Below are positions 17,049 through 24,898 of a stretch of DNA of 64,000 bases, piece by piece. Where the stretch lies: positions 6,826,501-6,890,500 of the forward strand of contig NZ_CP114200.1 of assembly GCF_029392895.1 (NCBI RefSeq), given 5' to 3'. The number at the start of each line of letters is the position of its first letter. Positions within the stretch are counted from its first letter, which is position 1. The translations under genes were made by a program, and so were the position numbers. This DNA is from Streptomyces sp. 71268 (lineage in GTDB: Bacteria > Actinomycetota > Actinomycetes > Streptomycetales > Streptomycetaceae). The notes under the pieces are model-generated. The model was not told the DNA's origin. It saw only the letters and a list, made by a program, of their open reading frames with translations, and did not search any database.

Positions 17049-18647
17049 GTGATCACCGCCACCGGCCTTGAGCTGCGCGCAGGCGCCCGAGTTCTCATCG
17101 AGTCCGCCTCGTTCCGTATCGCCAAGGGCGACCGGGTCGGCCTCGTCGGCCGCAACGGCGCTGGCAAGACCACGCTGACCAAGTGCCTCGCCGGCGAGGG
17201 CACCCCGGCCGCCGGCACCATCACCCGCTCCGGAGACGTCGGCTACCTCCCGCAGGACCCGCGCACCGGCGACCTGGACGTGCTCGCCCGCGACCGCATC
17301 CTCTCCGCCCGCGACCTCGACGTCGTCCTTCGCAAGATGCGCGAGAACGAGGAGCGGATGGCCGGCGGCAAGGGCGCCACCCGGGAGAAGGCGATGAAGC
17401 GGTACGAGCGCCTGGAGACGGAGTTCCTCACCAAGGGGGGCTACGCCGCCGAGGCCGAGGCCGCCACGATCGCCGCCAGTCTCGGACTGCCCGACCGCGT
17501 GCTCGGCCAGCCCCTGCACACGCTCTCCGGTGGTCAGCGCCGCCGCGTCGAGCTGGCCCGCATCCTCTTCTCCGACTCCGACACGCTGCTCCTCGACGAG
17601 CCGACCAACCACCTCGACGCCGACTCGATCGTCTGGTTGCGCGACTACCTCAAGACCTACCGCGGCGGCTTCATCGTCATCTCGCACGACGTCCAACTGG
17701 TCGAGACGGTCGTCAACAAGGTCTTCTACCTGGACGCCAACCGCGCCCACATCGACATCTACAACATGGGCTGGAAGCTCTACCAGGCCCAGCGCGAGGC
17801 CGACGAGCGCCGCCGCAAGCGCGAGCGGGCCAACGCCGAGAAGAAGGCCGCCGCGCTCAACTCGCAGGCCGACAAGATGCGCGCCAAGGCGACCAAGACG
17901 GTGGCCGCGCAGAACATGGCCCGCCGCGCCGAGAAGCTGCTCGCCGGCCTCGACGAGGTGCGGGTCTCGGACAAGGTCGCCAAGCTCCGCTTCCCCGACC
18001 CCGCGCCGTGCGGCAAGACCCCGCTGACCGCCGAGGGCCTGTCGAAGTCGTACGGGTCGCTGGAGATCTTCACCGACGTCGACCTGGCCATCGACCGAGG
18101 CTCCCGCGTGGTCATCCTGGGCCTCAACGGTGCCGGCAAGACCACGCTGCTGCGACTGCTCGCCGGCGTCGAGAAGCCCGACACCGGCACCGTCACCCCC
18201 GGCCACGGCCTCAAGCTCGGCTACTACGCGCAGGAGCACGAGACGCTGGACCCGGACCGCACCGTCCTGGAGAACATGCGCTCGTCCGCGCCCGACCTGG
18301 ACCTCGTGGACATCCGCAAGACGCTGGGTTCCTTCCTGTTCTCCGGCGACGACGTGGACAAGCCCGCGCGCGTCCTCTCCGGCGGCGAGAAGACCCGGCT
18401 CGCGCTGGCGACGCTCGTGGTCTCCTCGGCCAACGTCCTGCTGCTCGACGAGCCCACCAACAACCTCGACCCGGCCAGCCGCGAGGAGATCCTGGGCGCG
18501 CTGCGCACCTTCACCGGCGCGGTCGTGCTGGTCACCCACGACGAGGGCGCGGTGGACGCGCTCCAGCCGGAGCGCATCATCCTGCTGCCCGACGGCGTGG
18601 AGGACCTGTGGGGCCAGGACTACGCCGACCTCGTGGCGCTCGCCTGA
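17049..18647 (+). CDS. ABC-F family ATPase (ribosome-associated, EttA-like)
   Basis: 532 residues from GTG 17049, with two ABC ATPase domains and no membrane segment. Walker A motifs are GRNGAGKTT (34-42) and GLNGAGKTT (near 357). Signatures are LSGGQ (near 158) and LSGGE (near 442), and Walker B/switch regions are LLLDEPTNHLD and LLLDEPTNNLD. The charged helical linker between them (Lys/Arg/Glu-rich, about 240-300) is the P-site tRNA-interaction motif region typical of ABC-F proteins. These act on the ribosome, as translation factors or in antibiotic resistance. The lack of an associated exporter fits that. Which subtype it is cannot be told by eye. Confidence 0.92.
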   Translation: MITATGLELRAGARVLIESASFRIAKGDRVGLVGRNGAGKTTLTKCLAGEGTPAAGTITRSGDVGYLPQDPRTGDLDVLARDRILSARDLDVVLRKMRENEERMAGGKGATREKAMKRYERLETEFLTKGGYAAEAEAATIAASLGLPDRVLGQPLHTLSGGQRRRVELARILFSDSDTLLLDEPTNHLDADSIVWLRDYLKTYRGGFIVISHDVQLVETVVNKVFYLDANRAHIDIYNMGWKLYQAQREADERRRKRERANAEKKAAALNSQADKMRAKATKTVAAQNMARRAEKLLAGLDEVRVSDKVAKLRFPDPAPCGKTPLTAEGLSKSYGSLEIFTDVDLAIDRGSRVVILGLNGAGKTTLLRLLAGVEKPDTGTVTPGHGLKLGYYAQEHETLDPDRTVLENMRSSAPDLDLVDIRKTLGSFLFSGDDVDKPARVLSGGEKTRLALATLVVSSANVLLLDEPTNNLDPASREEILGALRTFTGAVVLVTHDEGAVDALQPERIILLPDGVEDLWGQDYADLVALA

Positions 18648-18685
18648 CGCTCGCGGGCCGGCGTTCGGGGCCTCGTGCCGCCGCT

Positions 18686-18724
18686 TGATCCAGATGTTCT
18701 GGATCATTCGGCCGAGACGTGATC
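18686..18724. promoter_or_regulatory. GATC cluster and 8-bp inverted repeat upstream of gbn
   Basis: TGATCCAG (18686-18693) and CTGGATCA (18699-18706) form a perfect inverted repeat with a 5-nt spacer. A third GATC is at 18721-18724 and a fourth at 18980-18983, shortly before the gbn start. GATC should occur about once per 400 bp at this base composition, so three within 38 bp is a clear enrichment. The repeat could also be a weak terminator of the ABC-F gene. The rest of 18648-19022 shows nothing I recognise. Confidence 0.45.
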
Positions 18725-19022
18725 CTTCATCTGGGTGAGAAGGGCTCATCTCGCGGCGTGCCGGCGCCACCCGCGCGTGCGCACGCAGAGTAGCGCTCGG
18801 CGGTCCCGGAGAGCCCCGCTGGTGCCATCCCTGACCTGCCGCTTCGCCGCGCACTCCGAATGGACGCACGCGCGCCGACATCCGGAATTCGCCGTTCCGG
18901 CGGCCTTTCGGCCGCTCGCCGCCGGCAAGCCGGTCACGCGGACCTTGTCGAATGGGTGGCCAGGAGCGCGGCTAGGGGTGATCATGAGAGTCCCATAGCG
19001 CACTTCCCATGAGGAGGCACGG

Positions 19023-19244
19023 GTGGCCGAGACTCTGAAGAAGGGCAGCCGGGTGACCGGCGCCGCGCGCGAAAAGCTCGCGGCAGACCTCAAGAAGAAG
19101 TACGACTCCGGTGCGAGCATTCGAGCGCTGGCCGAAGAGACCGGCCGTTCCTACGGCTTCGTCCATCGAATGCTGAGCGAGTCCGGAGTGACGCTGCGTG
19201 GTCGCGGCGGAGCGACACGAGGGAAGAAAGCCGCCTCGACCTGA
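19023..19244 (+). CDS. gbn: Small HTH nucleoid-associated protein, Gbn-like
   Basis: 73 residues from GTG 19023 with a strong GAGGAGG site. It is basic at both ends (ETLKKGSRV...; RGRGGATRGKKAA) with one helix-turn-helix in the middle (SIRALAEETGRSYGFVHRML). Size, HTH sequence and genomic place match the Streptomyces GATC-binding nucleoid-associated protein Gbn (SCO1839 in S. coelicolor, from memory), reported to affect development and antibiotic production. Clustered GATC sites upstream suggest autoregulation. Confidence 0.82.
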   Translation: MAETLKKGSRVTGAAREKLAADLKKKYDSGASIRALAEETGRSYGFVHRMLSESGVTLRGRGGATRGKKAAST

Positions 19245-19407
19245 CCCACGCGGCGCGTGTCCGTCCCGAGTTCGAGCGCGCGTCACGTCGCCGCGGCGTA
19301 CTGGTCACGTCGTCGGTGGCACCCGGTCGGTGGTTCGGTCGGCACGGTGGTTACTGTGCAGTTAACTTAAGGCCGCAGTGACCGCTGCCGACCGACCGGA
19401 GGCTTCA

Positions 19408-20187
19408 GTGACCCTGCTCGACACGGACGGCGTACGCCTGACCGTCGATGACGCCATCGCCACGGTGACCCTGACCAACCCGGCCAAGCGCAACGCCCAG
19501 ACGCCCGCCCTGTGGCGGGCCCTGGTCGAGGCCGGGCGGTTGCTGCCGGGCAGCGTGCGCGTCGTGGTGCTGCGCGGAGAGGGCAAGTCCTTCTCCGCGG
19601 GGCTCGATCGGCAGGCGTTCACCCCTGAGGGCTTCGACGGCGAGCCGTCCTTCGTCGATATGGGGCGCGGCCCCGAGGCGGAGCTCGACGCGACCATCGC
19701 CGCCTACCAGGAGGCGTTCACGTGGTGGCGGCGTAACGACATCGTCAGCATAGCCGCGGTCCAAGGGCATGCCATCGGTGCCGGATTCCAGCTCGCGCTC
19801 GCCTGTGACCTGCGCATCTGTGCCGACGACGCGCAGTTCGCGATGCGCGAGACGAGCCTTGGGCTGGTGCCGGACCTCGCGGGCACCCACCCGCTGGTCT
19901 CCCTCGTCGGGTACGCCCGCGCGCTGGAGATCTGCGCCACCGGTCGGTTCGTGCACGCGCAGGAGGCGGAGCGGACCGGGCTGGCCAACCTCGTGGTGCC
20001 GGCCGCCGAGCTGGACGCGACCACGCGGGACCTGGCCGCCGCGCTGCTGGCCGCGCCGCGCGACGCCGTCATCGAGACGAAGGCGCTGCTGCGCGGCGCG
20101 TCGGACCGCACCTTCGACGAGCAGCGGGCGGCCGAGCGCGCCGCCCAGGGCCGCCGCCTGCGCGACCTCGCCCAACTGGCCGAATAG
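19408..20187 (+). CDS. Enoyl-CoA hydratase/isomerase (crotonase) family protein
   Basis: 259 residues from GTG 19408, chosen because GGAGG lies 5 nt upstream. A GTG at 19378 would add 10 residues. Crotonase features: VVLRGEGKSFSAGLD (first oxyanion-hole segment) and AAVQGHAIGAGFQLALACD (second). The usual catalytic-glutamate region reads FAMRETSLGLVPDLAGT. It probably hydrates or isomerises an enoyl-CoA in acid catabolism. No partner beta-oxidation genes are adjacent, so the substrate is open. Confidence 0.88.
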   Translation: MTLLDTDGVRLTVDDAIATVTLTNPAKRNAQTPALWRALVEAGRLLPGSVRVVVLRGEGKSFSAGLDRQAFTPEGFDGEPSFVDMGRGPEAELDATIAAYQEAFTWWRRNDIVSIAAVQGHAIGAGFQLALACDLRICADDAQFAMRETSLGLVPDLAGTHPLVSLVGYARALEICATGRFVHAQEAERTGLANLVVPAAELDATTRDLAAALLAAPRDAVIETKALLRGASDRTFDEQRAAERAAQGRRLRDLAQLAE

Positions 20188-20264
20188 CCCGCGACCGGCG
20201 CGCTGGCCGCCCGACGGTCGCGGGTCGTGGCGCCCGCGCGGTACGGGCCCCGGGTCCGACGTCC

Positions 20265-21242
20265 TCAGGCCCGGTCCGCCGCGCTCTCGGCGCTCCGCGC
20301 GCTCCGTGCGTTTCCCGTGTTCTCCCGGAGTGCCATATCCGCCGCGTCCACGGCCGTGACCAGCACCGCGACCGTCACCGGGCCCGGGGCCTCGGCCAGC
20401 AGGGCGGCGCGGGCCCGGTCGCGTACGGCGCGGGCCACCTCGACCGCCCGGTGTCCGGCCGCCACGGCGACCTGCACCTGCGCGTGGCGGGCCGGCGCGG
20501 AGGCGCCCGCCACGGGTGCCTCGGCCTCGGCGGTCGCGCGCGGGCCCTCGACGCGTACCGGGCGGGTCAGGCCGCCGAGCGCGGGCGCGAGCCGGGCGAC
20601 CCCCGGTACCTCCGCGACGGCGCCGGCCACCCGGCCCTCGACCGTGGCCTCCGACGCCGGGCGGGCGGCGGCCGGTGCCAGCTCCGCGGACGCCCGCGTC
20701 CCGGGGCGGCCCTCCGCACCGGCCGGCCCGGCGTCGCCGGGCGCCCCGTTAGCCGGCCGTGCCCCGTCCGCCGGCCGTGCCCCGCCTGGCGGCTGTGTGG
20801 CCTCCGTCGCCCGTGCCTCCTCCAGCAGACCCGTCACCCGGAGGTCGACCGCGCCGACGACCAGGCCGAGCCGGTCGGTGGCCGCCGCGTACAGGGTCGC
20901 CCGCAACCGTTCCGCCGACGTGGGCAGCGGCTGTTCCGCCGCCGCGAGGAACTCGCCCGCCACCCGCAGCGGCCCCGGGCGCAGTGCGGTCGGCGGCGCC
21001 GGAACGGCGGGCTCCGCCGCCTGGTCGGGGGCCAGCAGGTCGACGTGCAGCGCGGTCACGCGAACCTCGGGAACCTCCGCCGCCGCCGCGCGCAGCACGG
21101 CCGTGGCCGCGTGCTCCGTCACCCACGCACCGTCGTGCTCCGTGCCCAGCGGCAGCAGCCTGCCGAGCCCCAACTGCTGCCGTACCGCCTGCGCCAACGC
21201 GTCTGCCACCACGGTCCGCCACCCTTCCCGCCGTACGGACAC
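20265..21242 (-). CDS. Conserved hypothetical (P10-like) protein, divergent from the Asp23 cluster
   Basis: 325 residues. It has an N-terminal conserved part, an Ala/Pro/Gly-rich low-complexity centre (about 150-200), and a C-terminal part with Asp23-like phrasing (VEGRVAGAVAEVPGVARLAPALGG). Streptomyces homologues are often labelled nucleopolyhedrovirus P10 family, a name from low-complexity similarity and not informative. Its position 182 nt from asp23, divergently, suggests a shared promoter region and a role with the alkaline-shock proteins. There is no signal peptide and no catalytic motif. Confidence 0.72.
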   Translation of the reverse strand: MSVRREGWRTVVADALAQAVRQQLGLGRLLPLGTEHDGAWVTEHAATAVLRAAAAEVPEVRVTALHVDLLAPDQAAEPAVPAPPTALRPGPLRVAGEFLAAAEQPLPTSAERLRATLYAAATDRLGLVVGAVDLRVTGLLEEARATEATQPPGGARPADGARPANGAPGDAGPAGAEGRPGTRASAELAPAAARPASEATVEGRVAGAVAEVPGVARLAPALGGLTRPVRVEGPRATAEAEAPVAGASAPARHAQVQVAVAAGHRAVEVARAVRDRARAALLAEAPGPVTVAVLVTAVDAADMALRENTGNARSARSAESAADRA

Positions 21243-21424
21243 CTACTCGCCCGCTGCCGCTCAGCCTGCCGCACCACGGCGCGCCGGCCGGCCGCGACCC
21301 ACCCGGGGCCGGCGCGTTCCCACGACTGCCACGCCCCGGGCGCGGTTCGCCGCGAGCCCGCCTACGGTGACATGAGGAACGGTCAGGCCGCTCCCCTGAG
21401 AGCTTCGCGGGAAGGGAATGGGCG

Positions 21425-21889
21425 ATGACGGACACGACACAGAAGCAGCAGGCGGGAAGCGCGACTGCCCCGGGAGCCTCGACTCCCCGAGGCGGCGGCC
21501 CCCCGGCCTCCCGGGGCAAGACGACGATCGCCGACGGCGTGGTGGAGAAGATCGCCGGCATGGCGGCCCGCGAGGTGCCCGGCGTGCACGCCATGGGCAG
21601 CGGCTTCGCGCGCACCTTCGGGGCGGTGCGGGACCGGGTACCCGGTGGCGGGCGCTCCGTCACGCGCGGCGTCAAGGCCGAGGTCGGCGAGGTGCAGACG
21701 GCGCTGGACCTGGAGATCGTGGTGGATTACGGCGTCTCCATCGGCGACGTCACGCGCGGCGTGCGGGAAGATGTCATCTCCGCGGTCGAGCGGATGACCA
21801 GCCTTGAGGTGGTCGAGGTCAACATCGTGGTAAGTGATGTGAAGCTGCCTGACGAGCAGGACGACGAGTCCGACTCGCGGCTCCAGTAG
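21425..21889 (+). CDS. Asp23/Gls24 family envelope stress protein (first copy)
   Basis: 154 residues. A Thr/Gly/Pro-rich N-terminus is followed by the Asp23 core: IADGVVEKIAGMAAREVPGV, a beta region VQTALDLEIVVDYGVSIGDV, then REDVISAVERMTSLEVVEVNIVV. In staphylococci Asp23 coats the membrane through AmaP and relates to cell-wall stress. A Streptomyces-specific role is not established by the sequence. It is the first gene of a five-gene rightward operon that ends with amaP. Confidence 0.9.
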   Translation: MTDTTQKQQAGSATAPGASTPRGGGPPASRGKTTIADGVVEKIAGMAAREVPGVHAMGSGFARTFGAVRDRVPGGGRSVTRGVKAEVGEVQTALDLEIVVDYGVSIGDVTRGVREDVISAVERMTSLEVVEVNIVVSDVKLPDEQDDESDSRLQ

Positions 21890-21933
21890 CCGGACCGGAC
21901 CGACCGGGCGCGGTGGAGGCAAGGGAGTACACG

Positions 21934-22125
21934 ATGAGCATGGCCGTGGTCGGTCTGGCCGCCGGAATGGCACTGGGCTTCGCCGGGTACTTCGGCGGCT
22001 TCGGGGCCTTTCTCCTGGTGGCGGCGTTGGGCCTGATCGGGTTCGTGGCAGGCAAGTTCCTCGACGGAGAGCTGGAGTTGGGCGACTTCTTCCGCCCGCG
22101 CGAGCGCGACGGCCGACGGCGGTGA
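21934..22125 (+). CDS. Small membrane protein of the Asp23 operon (DUF2273-like)
   Basis: 63 residues from ATG 21934, preceded by AAGGGAG. It is almost entirely two adjacent hydrophobic segments rich in Gly and Phe (GMALGFAGYFGGFGAFLLVA and LGLIGFVAGKFLDG), with a charged C-terminal tail. Size and context match the DUF2273 small membrane proteins that accompany Asp23/AmaP. Probably a membrane partner of the Asp23 layer. Confidence 0.78.
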   Translation: MSMAVVGLAAGMALGFAGYFGGFGAFLLVAALGLIGFVAGKFLDGELELGDFFRPRERDGRRR

Positions 22126-22131
22126 GGCCGC

Positions 22132-22503
22132 GTGGTGCGATCGGGTGAACGCGGCTCGACGCGGATCGCCGACCGGGTCATCGCGAAGATCGCTTCGCAG
22201 GCGGCCCGGGAGGTGCTCGGCGACGCGCGGGAGGTACGCGGGGCCGGTGGCAAGCCACCGCAGGCCGCCGTCGCGGTGCGCGACCGGCCGGCCCGCGACG
22301 GGCTGCGCGGCGAGGCCCGGGTGCGGGTCGCCGTCGAACTCGGCTACCCCTCGGACATCGGCGCCCAGTGTGGCGCCGTGCGTCGTCAGGTGAGCGGACG
22401 GGTAAGGGCGTTGGCGGGCATGGACGTACGGGACGTGGCCGTCACGGTCGAGCGGCTGCACGCGCCGGAGCGGACGGGCGTCGGCCGGGGGAGGACGCGG
22501 TGA
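22132..22503 (+). CDS. Asp23/Gls24 family protein (second copy)
   Basis: 123 residues from GTG 22132, six bases after the preceding stop. It carries the Asp23 core (RIADRVIAKIASQAAREVLGD; VRVAVELGYPSDIG; VSGRVRALAGMDVRDVAVTV) but no N-terminal extension. It is clearly diverged from the first copy, so the two may form hetero-assemblies. Its stop overlaps the next start (GTGA). Confidence 0.87.
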   Translation: MVRSGERGSTRIADRVIAKIASQAAREVLGDAREVRGAGGKPPQAAVAVRDRPARDGLRGEARVRVAVELGYPSDIGAQCGAVRRQVSGRVRALAGMDVRDVAVTVERLHAPERTGVGRGRTR

Positions 22504-23402
22504 GCAACGACGAACCAGCCGCCGGCGCGGGCTCGACCGGAAGCGAGGACGAGCACACCGCCGCGCGGCGGCCCGGCGGCGCCCCGAGGCGCACGCCCCC
22601 GGGCGGCCCCGACGCGGCCGGCGACACCGGTGGGACCGGTGACACGGGCCCGGCGGGCGAGACGCGCGCGGCCAGTGGGGCCAGCGTGGCGGGCGAGGCC
22701 GGCGCGGAGACCACCCGGCGACTGCCGCTGCTGGAGAAGGACCCCACGGGCGGCGGCGCCACGCTCGCGGGCCCGGACGGTGACGAGGCCGCCACGGACG
22801 ATGGCGGCGGTACCGGGCAGCGCGCCTCCTCCGTCAGGTACACGCCCGCGCGCGGCGAGCGCGAGCGCGCCCGGCGCTTCTGGGCCAGCCGACGGCTGCC
22901 CGCCGCGCTGCTCGCGCTGGTCGTGCTCGGCGCCGCCGGCCTGCTGCTCTACGACGTGGCGGCGGTACGGGCCGACCGGAGCGCGATGCGCTGGCGGCGC
23001 CGGCTCAGCGACGAGTTGGCCACCCGCCCGCTGGACGACCCCTGGATCGTGGCCGGGGCCTGCGTCGCGGTCGTCCTCGGCCTGTGGCTGATCATCCTGG
23101 CGCTCACCCCCGGCCGGCGCGGCGTGCTGCCGATGCGCCCCGACCCGCGGGTGCGCGCCGGGCTCGACCGCTCCGCGGCGGCGCTGGTGCTGCGGGACCG
23201 CGCCATGGAGGTGCCCGGCGTACGGACCGTCCGGGTGGACGCGGGGCGACGCAGGGTCAGGGTGCGGGCACAGGCGCACTTCCGGGAACTCGACGAGGTG
23301 CGCGCCGACCTCGACCACGCGCTGGACGACGGCATCCGACAGCTCGGCCTGGCGCGCCGTCCCGGGCTGCGGGTCCAGGTCCGCCGGCCGACGAGGAGAT
23401 GA
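22500..23402 (+). CDS. DUF6286-like membrane protein of the Asp23 operon
   Basis: 300 residues from GTG 22500 (GTGA overlap with the Asp23 stop). The first 120 residues are a disordered Gly/Ala/Thr-rich acidic region. Two membrane segments follow (about 122-140 and 180-200). A C-terminal domain of about 90 residues (ALVLRDRAMEVPGVRTVRVD...) resembles the soluble domain of AmaP-type proteins. It is likely a membrane organiser of the Asp23 layer. The frame is open further upstream only as a shadow. Confidence 0.78.
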   Translation: MSNDEPAAGAGSTGSEDEHTAARRPGGAPRRTPPGGPDAAGDTGGTGDTGPAGETRAASGASVAGEAGAETTRRLPLLEKDPTGGGATLAGPDGDEAATDDGGGTGQRASSVRYTPARGERERARRFWASRRLPAALLALVVLGAAGLLLYDVAAVRADRSAMRWRRRLSDELATRPLDDPWIVAGACVAVVLGLWLIILALTPGRRGVLPMRPDPRVRAGLDRSAAALVLRDRAMEVPGVRTVRVDAGRRRVRVRAQAHFRELDEVRADLDHALDDGIRQLGLARRPGLRVQVRRPTRR

Positions 23403-23410
23403 GGCGGAAG

Positions 23411-24040
23411 ATGGCGGCGAAGCCGGTACGGGTGGGACGTTCCAGGGTGCGGGTCGTCAACCGGGTGCTGCTCGCCCTGGCCGGGCTGCTCCTGTTGGCG
23501 CTGGGGGCCGCCGTCCTGGTCGGCGGGCTCGACCTGCCGCGCCGGTGGAGCTTCGGCCTGCCCGGGAGCTGGCCCTTCGACGGGCCCGACGACGTGTTGC
23601 TGACCCATGACGATCGGCGGCGCTGGCGGGACGAGGACTGGTGGTGGCCCACCGTGATCGCCGCCCTGGCGCTGATCGTCCTGCTCGCGCTGTGGTGGCT
23701 GCTCGCCCAGGCCCGGCGGCGGCGCCTGCGCGAGCTGCTGGTCGCCAGCGGCGAGGGGGAGGGCGCGGTGTTGCGCGGCCGGGCCCTTGAGGGCGTGCTG
23801 GCCGCCGAGGCGGAGGCCATGGACGGGGTGGACCGCGCGCGCGTCACGCTGCGCGGTCGCCGCACCGCCCCGGAGGCCCGGGTCCGGCTCGTACTCGCCG
23901 CGCACGCCCAACCGGCCGAGACGCTGGCCCGGTTGCGGGACGAGGCGCTGGAGCACGCCCGGGCGTCGGCGGGCCTCGACCGGTTGCCCGCCGAGGTCAG
24001 GATGCGCGCGGTGCGCCACCGGGCGGAGCGGGTGAGCTGA
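23411..24040 (+). CDS. amaP: AmaP-like alkaline shock membrane anchor protein
   Basis: 209 residues from ATG 23411 (GAGG six bases upstream). An ATG at 23399, overlapping the previous stop, would add four residues. Membrane segments are at about 17-37 and 77-97, followed by a soluble C-terminal domain. This is the two-helix hairpin topology of AmaP, which in Staphylococcus anchors Asp23 at the membrane. Last gene of the operon. Confidence 0.82.
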   Translation: MAAKPVRVGRSRVRVVNRVLLALAGLLLLALGAAVLVGGLDLPRRWSFGLPGSWPFDGPDDVLLTHDDRRRWRDEDWWWPTVIAALALIVLLALWWLLAQARRRRLRELLVASGEGEGAVLRGRALEGVLAAEAEAMDGVDRARVTLRGRRTAPEARVRLVLAAHAQPAETLARLRDEALEHARASAGLDRLPAEVRMRAVRHRAERVS

Positions 24041-24138
24041 CGCCCGCGCGCCGCCGCGTACGACGAACCGGCGGTCAGGCGCGCCCGAAGCCGCCGCCCT
24101 CGCCGCGCGGGCGGGGAGCGGCGGCACGGTCGGGCGGG

Positions 24139-24894
24139 TCACAGGCCGCGCAGCGCTCCGCCGTCCACCGGCACCATGAGGCCCGTCAGGTAGGAGGCGG
24201 CCGGCGAGAGCAGGAACGCGGCGGTGCGGCCGAACTCCCGCGGGGTGCCGTAGCGGCCCAGCGGGATGTTCGCGACGTTCCGCTCGCGCGCGGCGTCCGC
24301 GTCGCCCGTCGCCGCGTCCAGCTCCCGCACCCGGTCGGTGTCGATGCGCGCGGGCAGCAGGCCCACCACCCGGATGTCGCGCGGGCCCACCTCGTCCGCG
24401 AGCGACTTCGCGAAGCCGGCGAGCCCGGGGCGCAGCCCGTTGGAGATGGTCAGGCCCGGGATCGGCTCGCGCACCGAGCCGGAGAGCACGAGGCCGATCA
24501 CACCGCCGGCGGGCAGTTCGCCGGCCGCGGTGCGGGCCAGCCGCACCGCGCCGAGGAACACCGAATCGAAGGCCGCCTGCCACTGCTCGTCGGTGTTCCC
24601 GGCCGCCGAGCCGGCGGGCGGGCCGCCCACGCTGATGAGGATGCCGTCGAAGCGGCCGAAGCGTTCCCGGGCGGTGGCGATCAGCCGTTCGGCGGCGGCC
24701 GGGTCGGCGTTGTCCGCCGGCAGGCCGTACGCGTTCGGCCCCAGCTCCCGCGCGGCGGCGGTCACCCGGTCCGCGTCGCGCCCGGTGATCACGACCTTCG
24801 CGCCGTCGGCCACCAGTTCGCGTGCCGTGGCGTTGCCGAGGCCGCGCGTGGCACCCGTGACGACGTACACCCGGTCTTTGAGTCCAAGATCCAT
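24139..24894 (-). CDS. SDR family protein lacking the catalytic Tyr-Lys pair
   Basis: 251 residues with the classical SDR cofactor loop TGATRGLGNA at residues 13-22 and the C-terminal MVPVDGGALRGL typical of FabG-like SDRs. At the active site the YxxxK motif is replaced by Ser151-x3-Arg155 (TISNGLRPGLAG), while Ser138/Ser140 (LSGS) remain. A standard hydride-transfer mechanism is therefore unlikely, or uses other residues. Five bases separate it from the upstream GH15 gene, so they are probably cotranscribed. Confidence 0.88.
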   Translation of the reverse strand: MDLGLKDRVYVVTGATRGLGNATARELVADGAKVVITGRDADRVTAAARELGPNAYGLPADNADPAAAERLIATARERFGRFDGILISVGGPPAGSAAGNTDEQWQAAFDSVFLGAVRLARTAAGELPAGGVIGLVLSGSVREPIPGLTISNGLRPGLAGFAKSLADEVGPRDIRVVGLLPARIDTDRVRELDAATGDADAARERNVANIPLGRYGTPREFGRTAAFLLSPAASYLTGLMVPVDGGALRGL

Positions 24895-24898
24895 GGCC

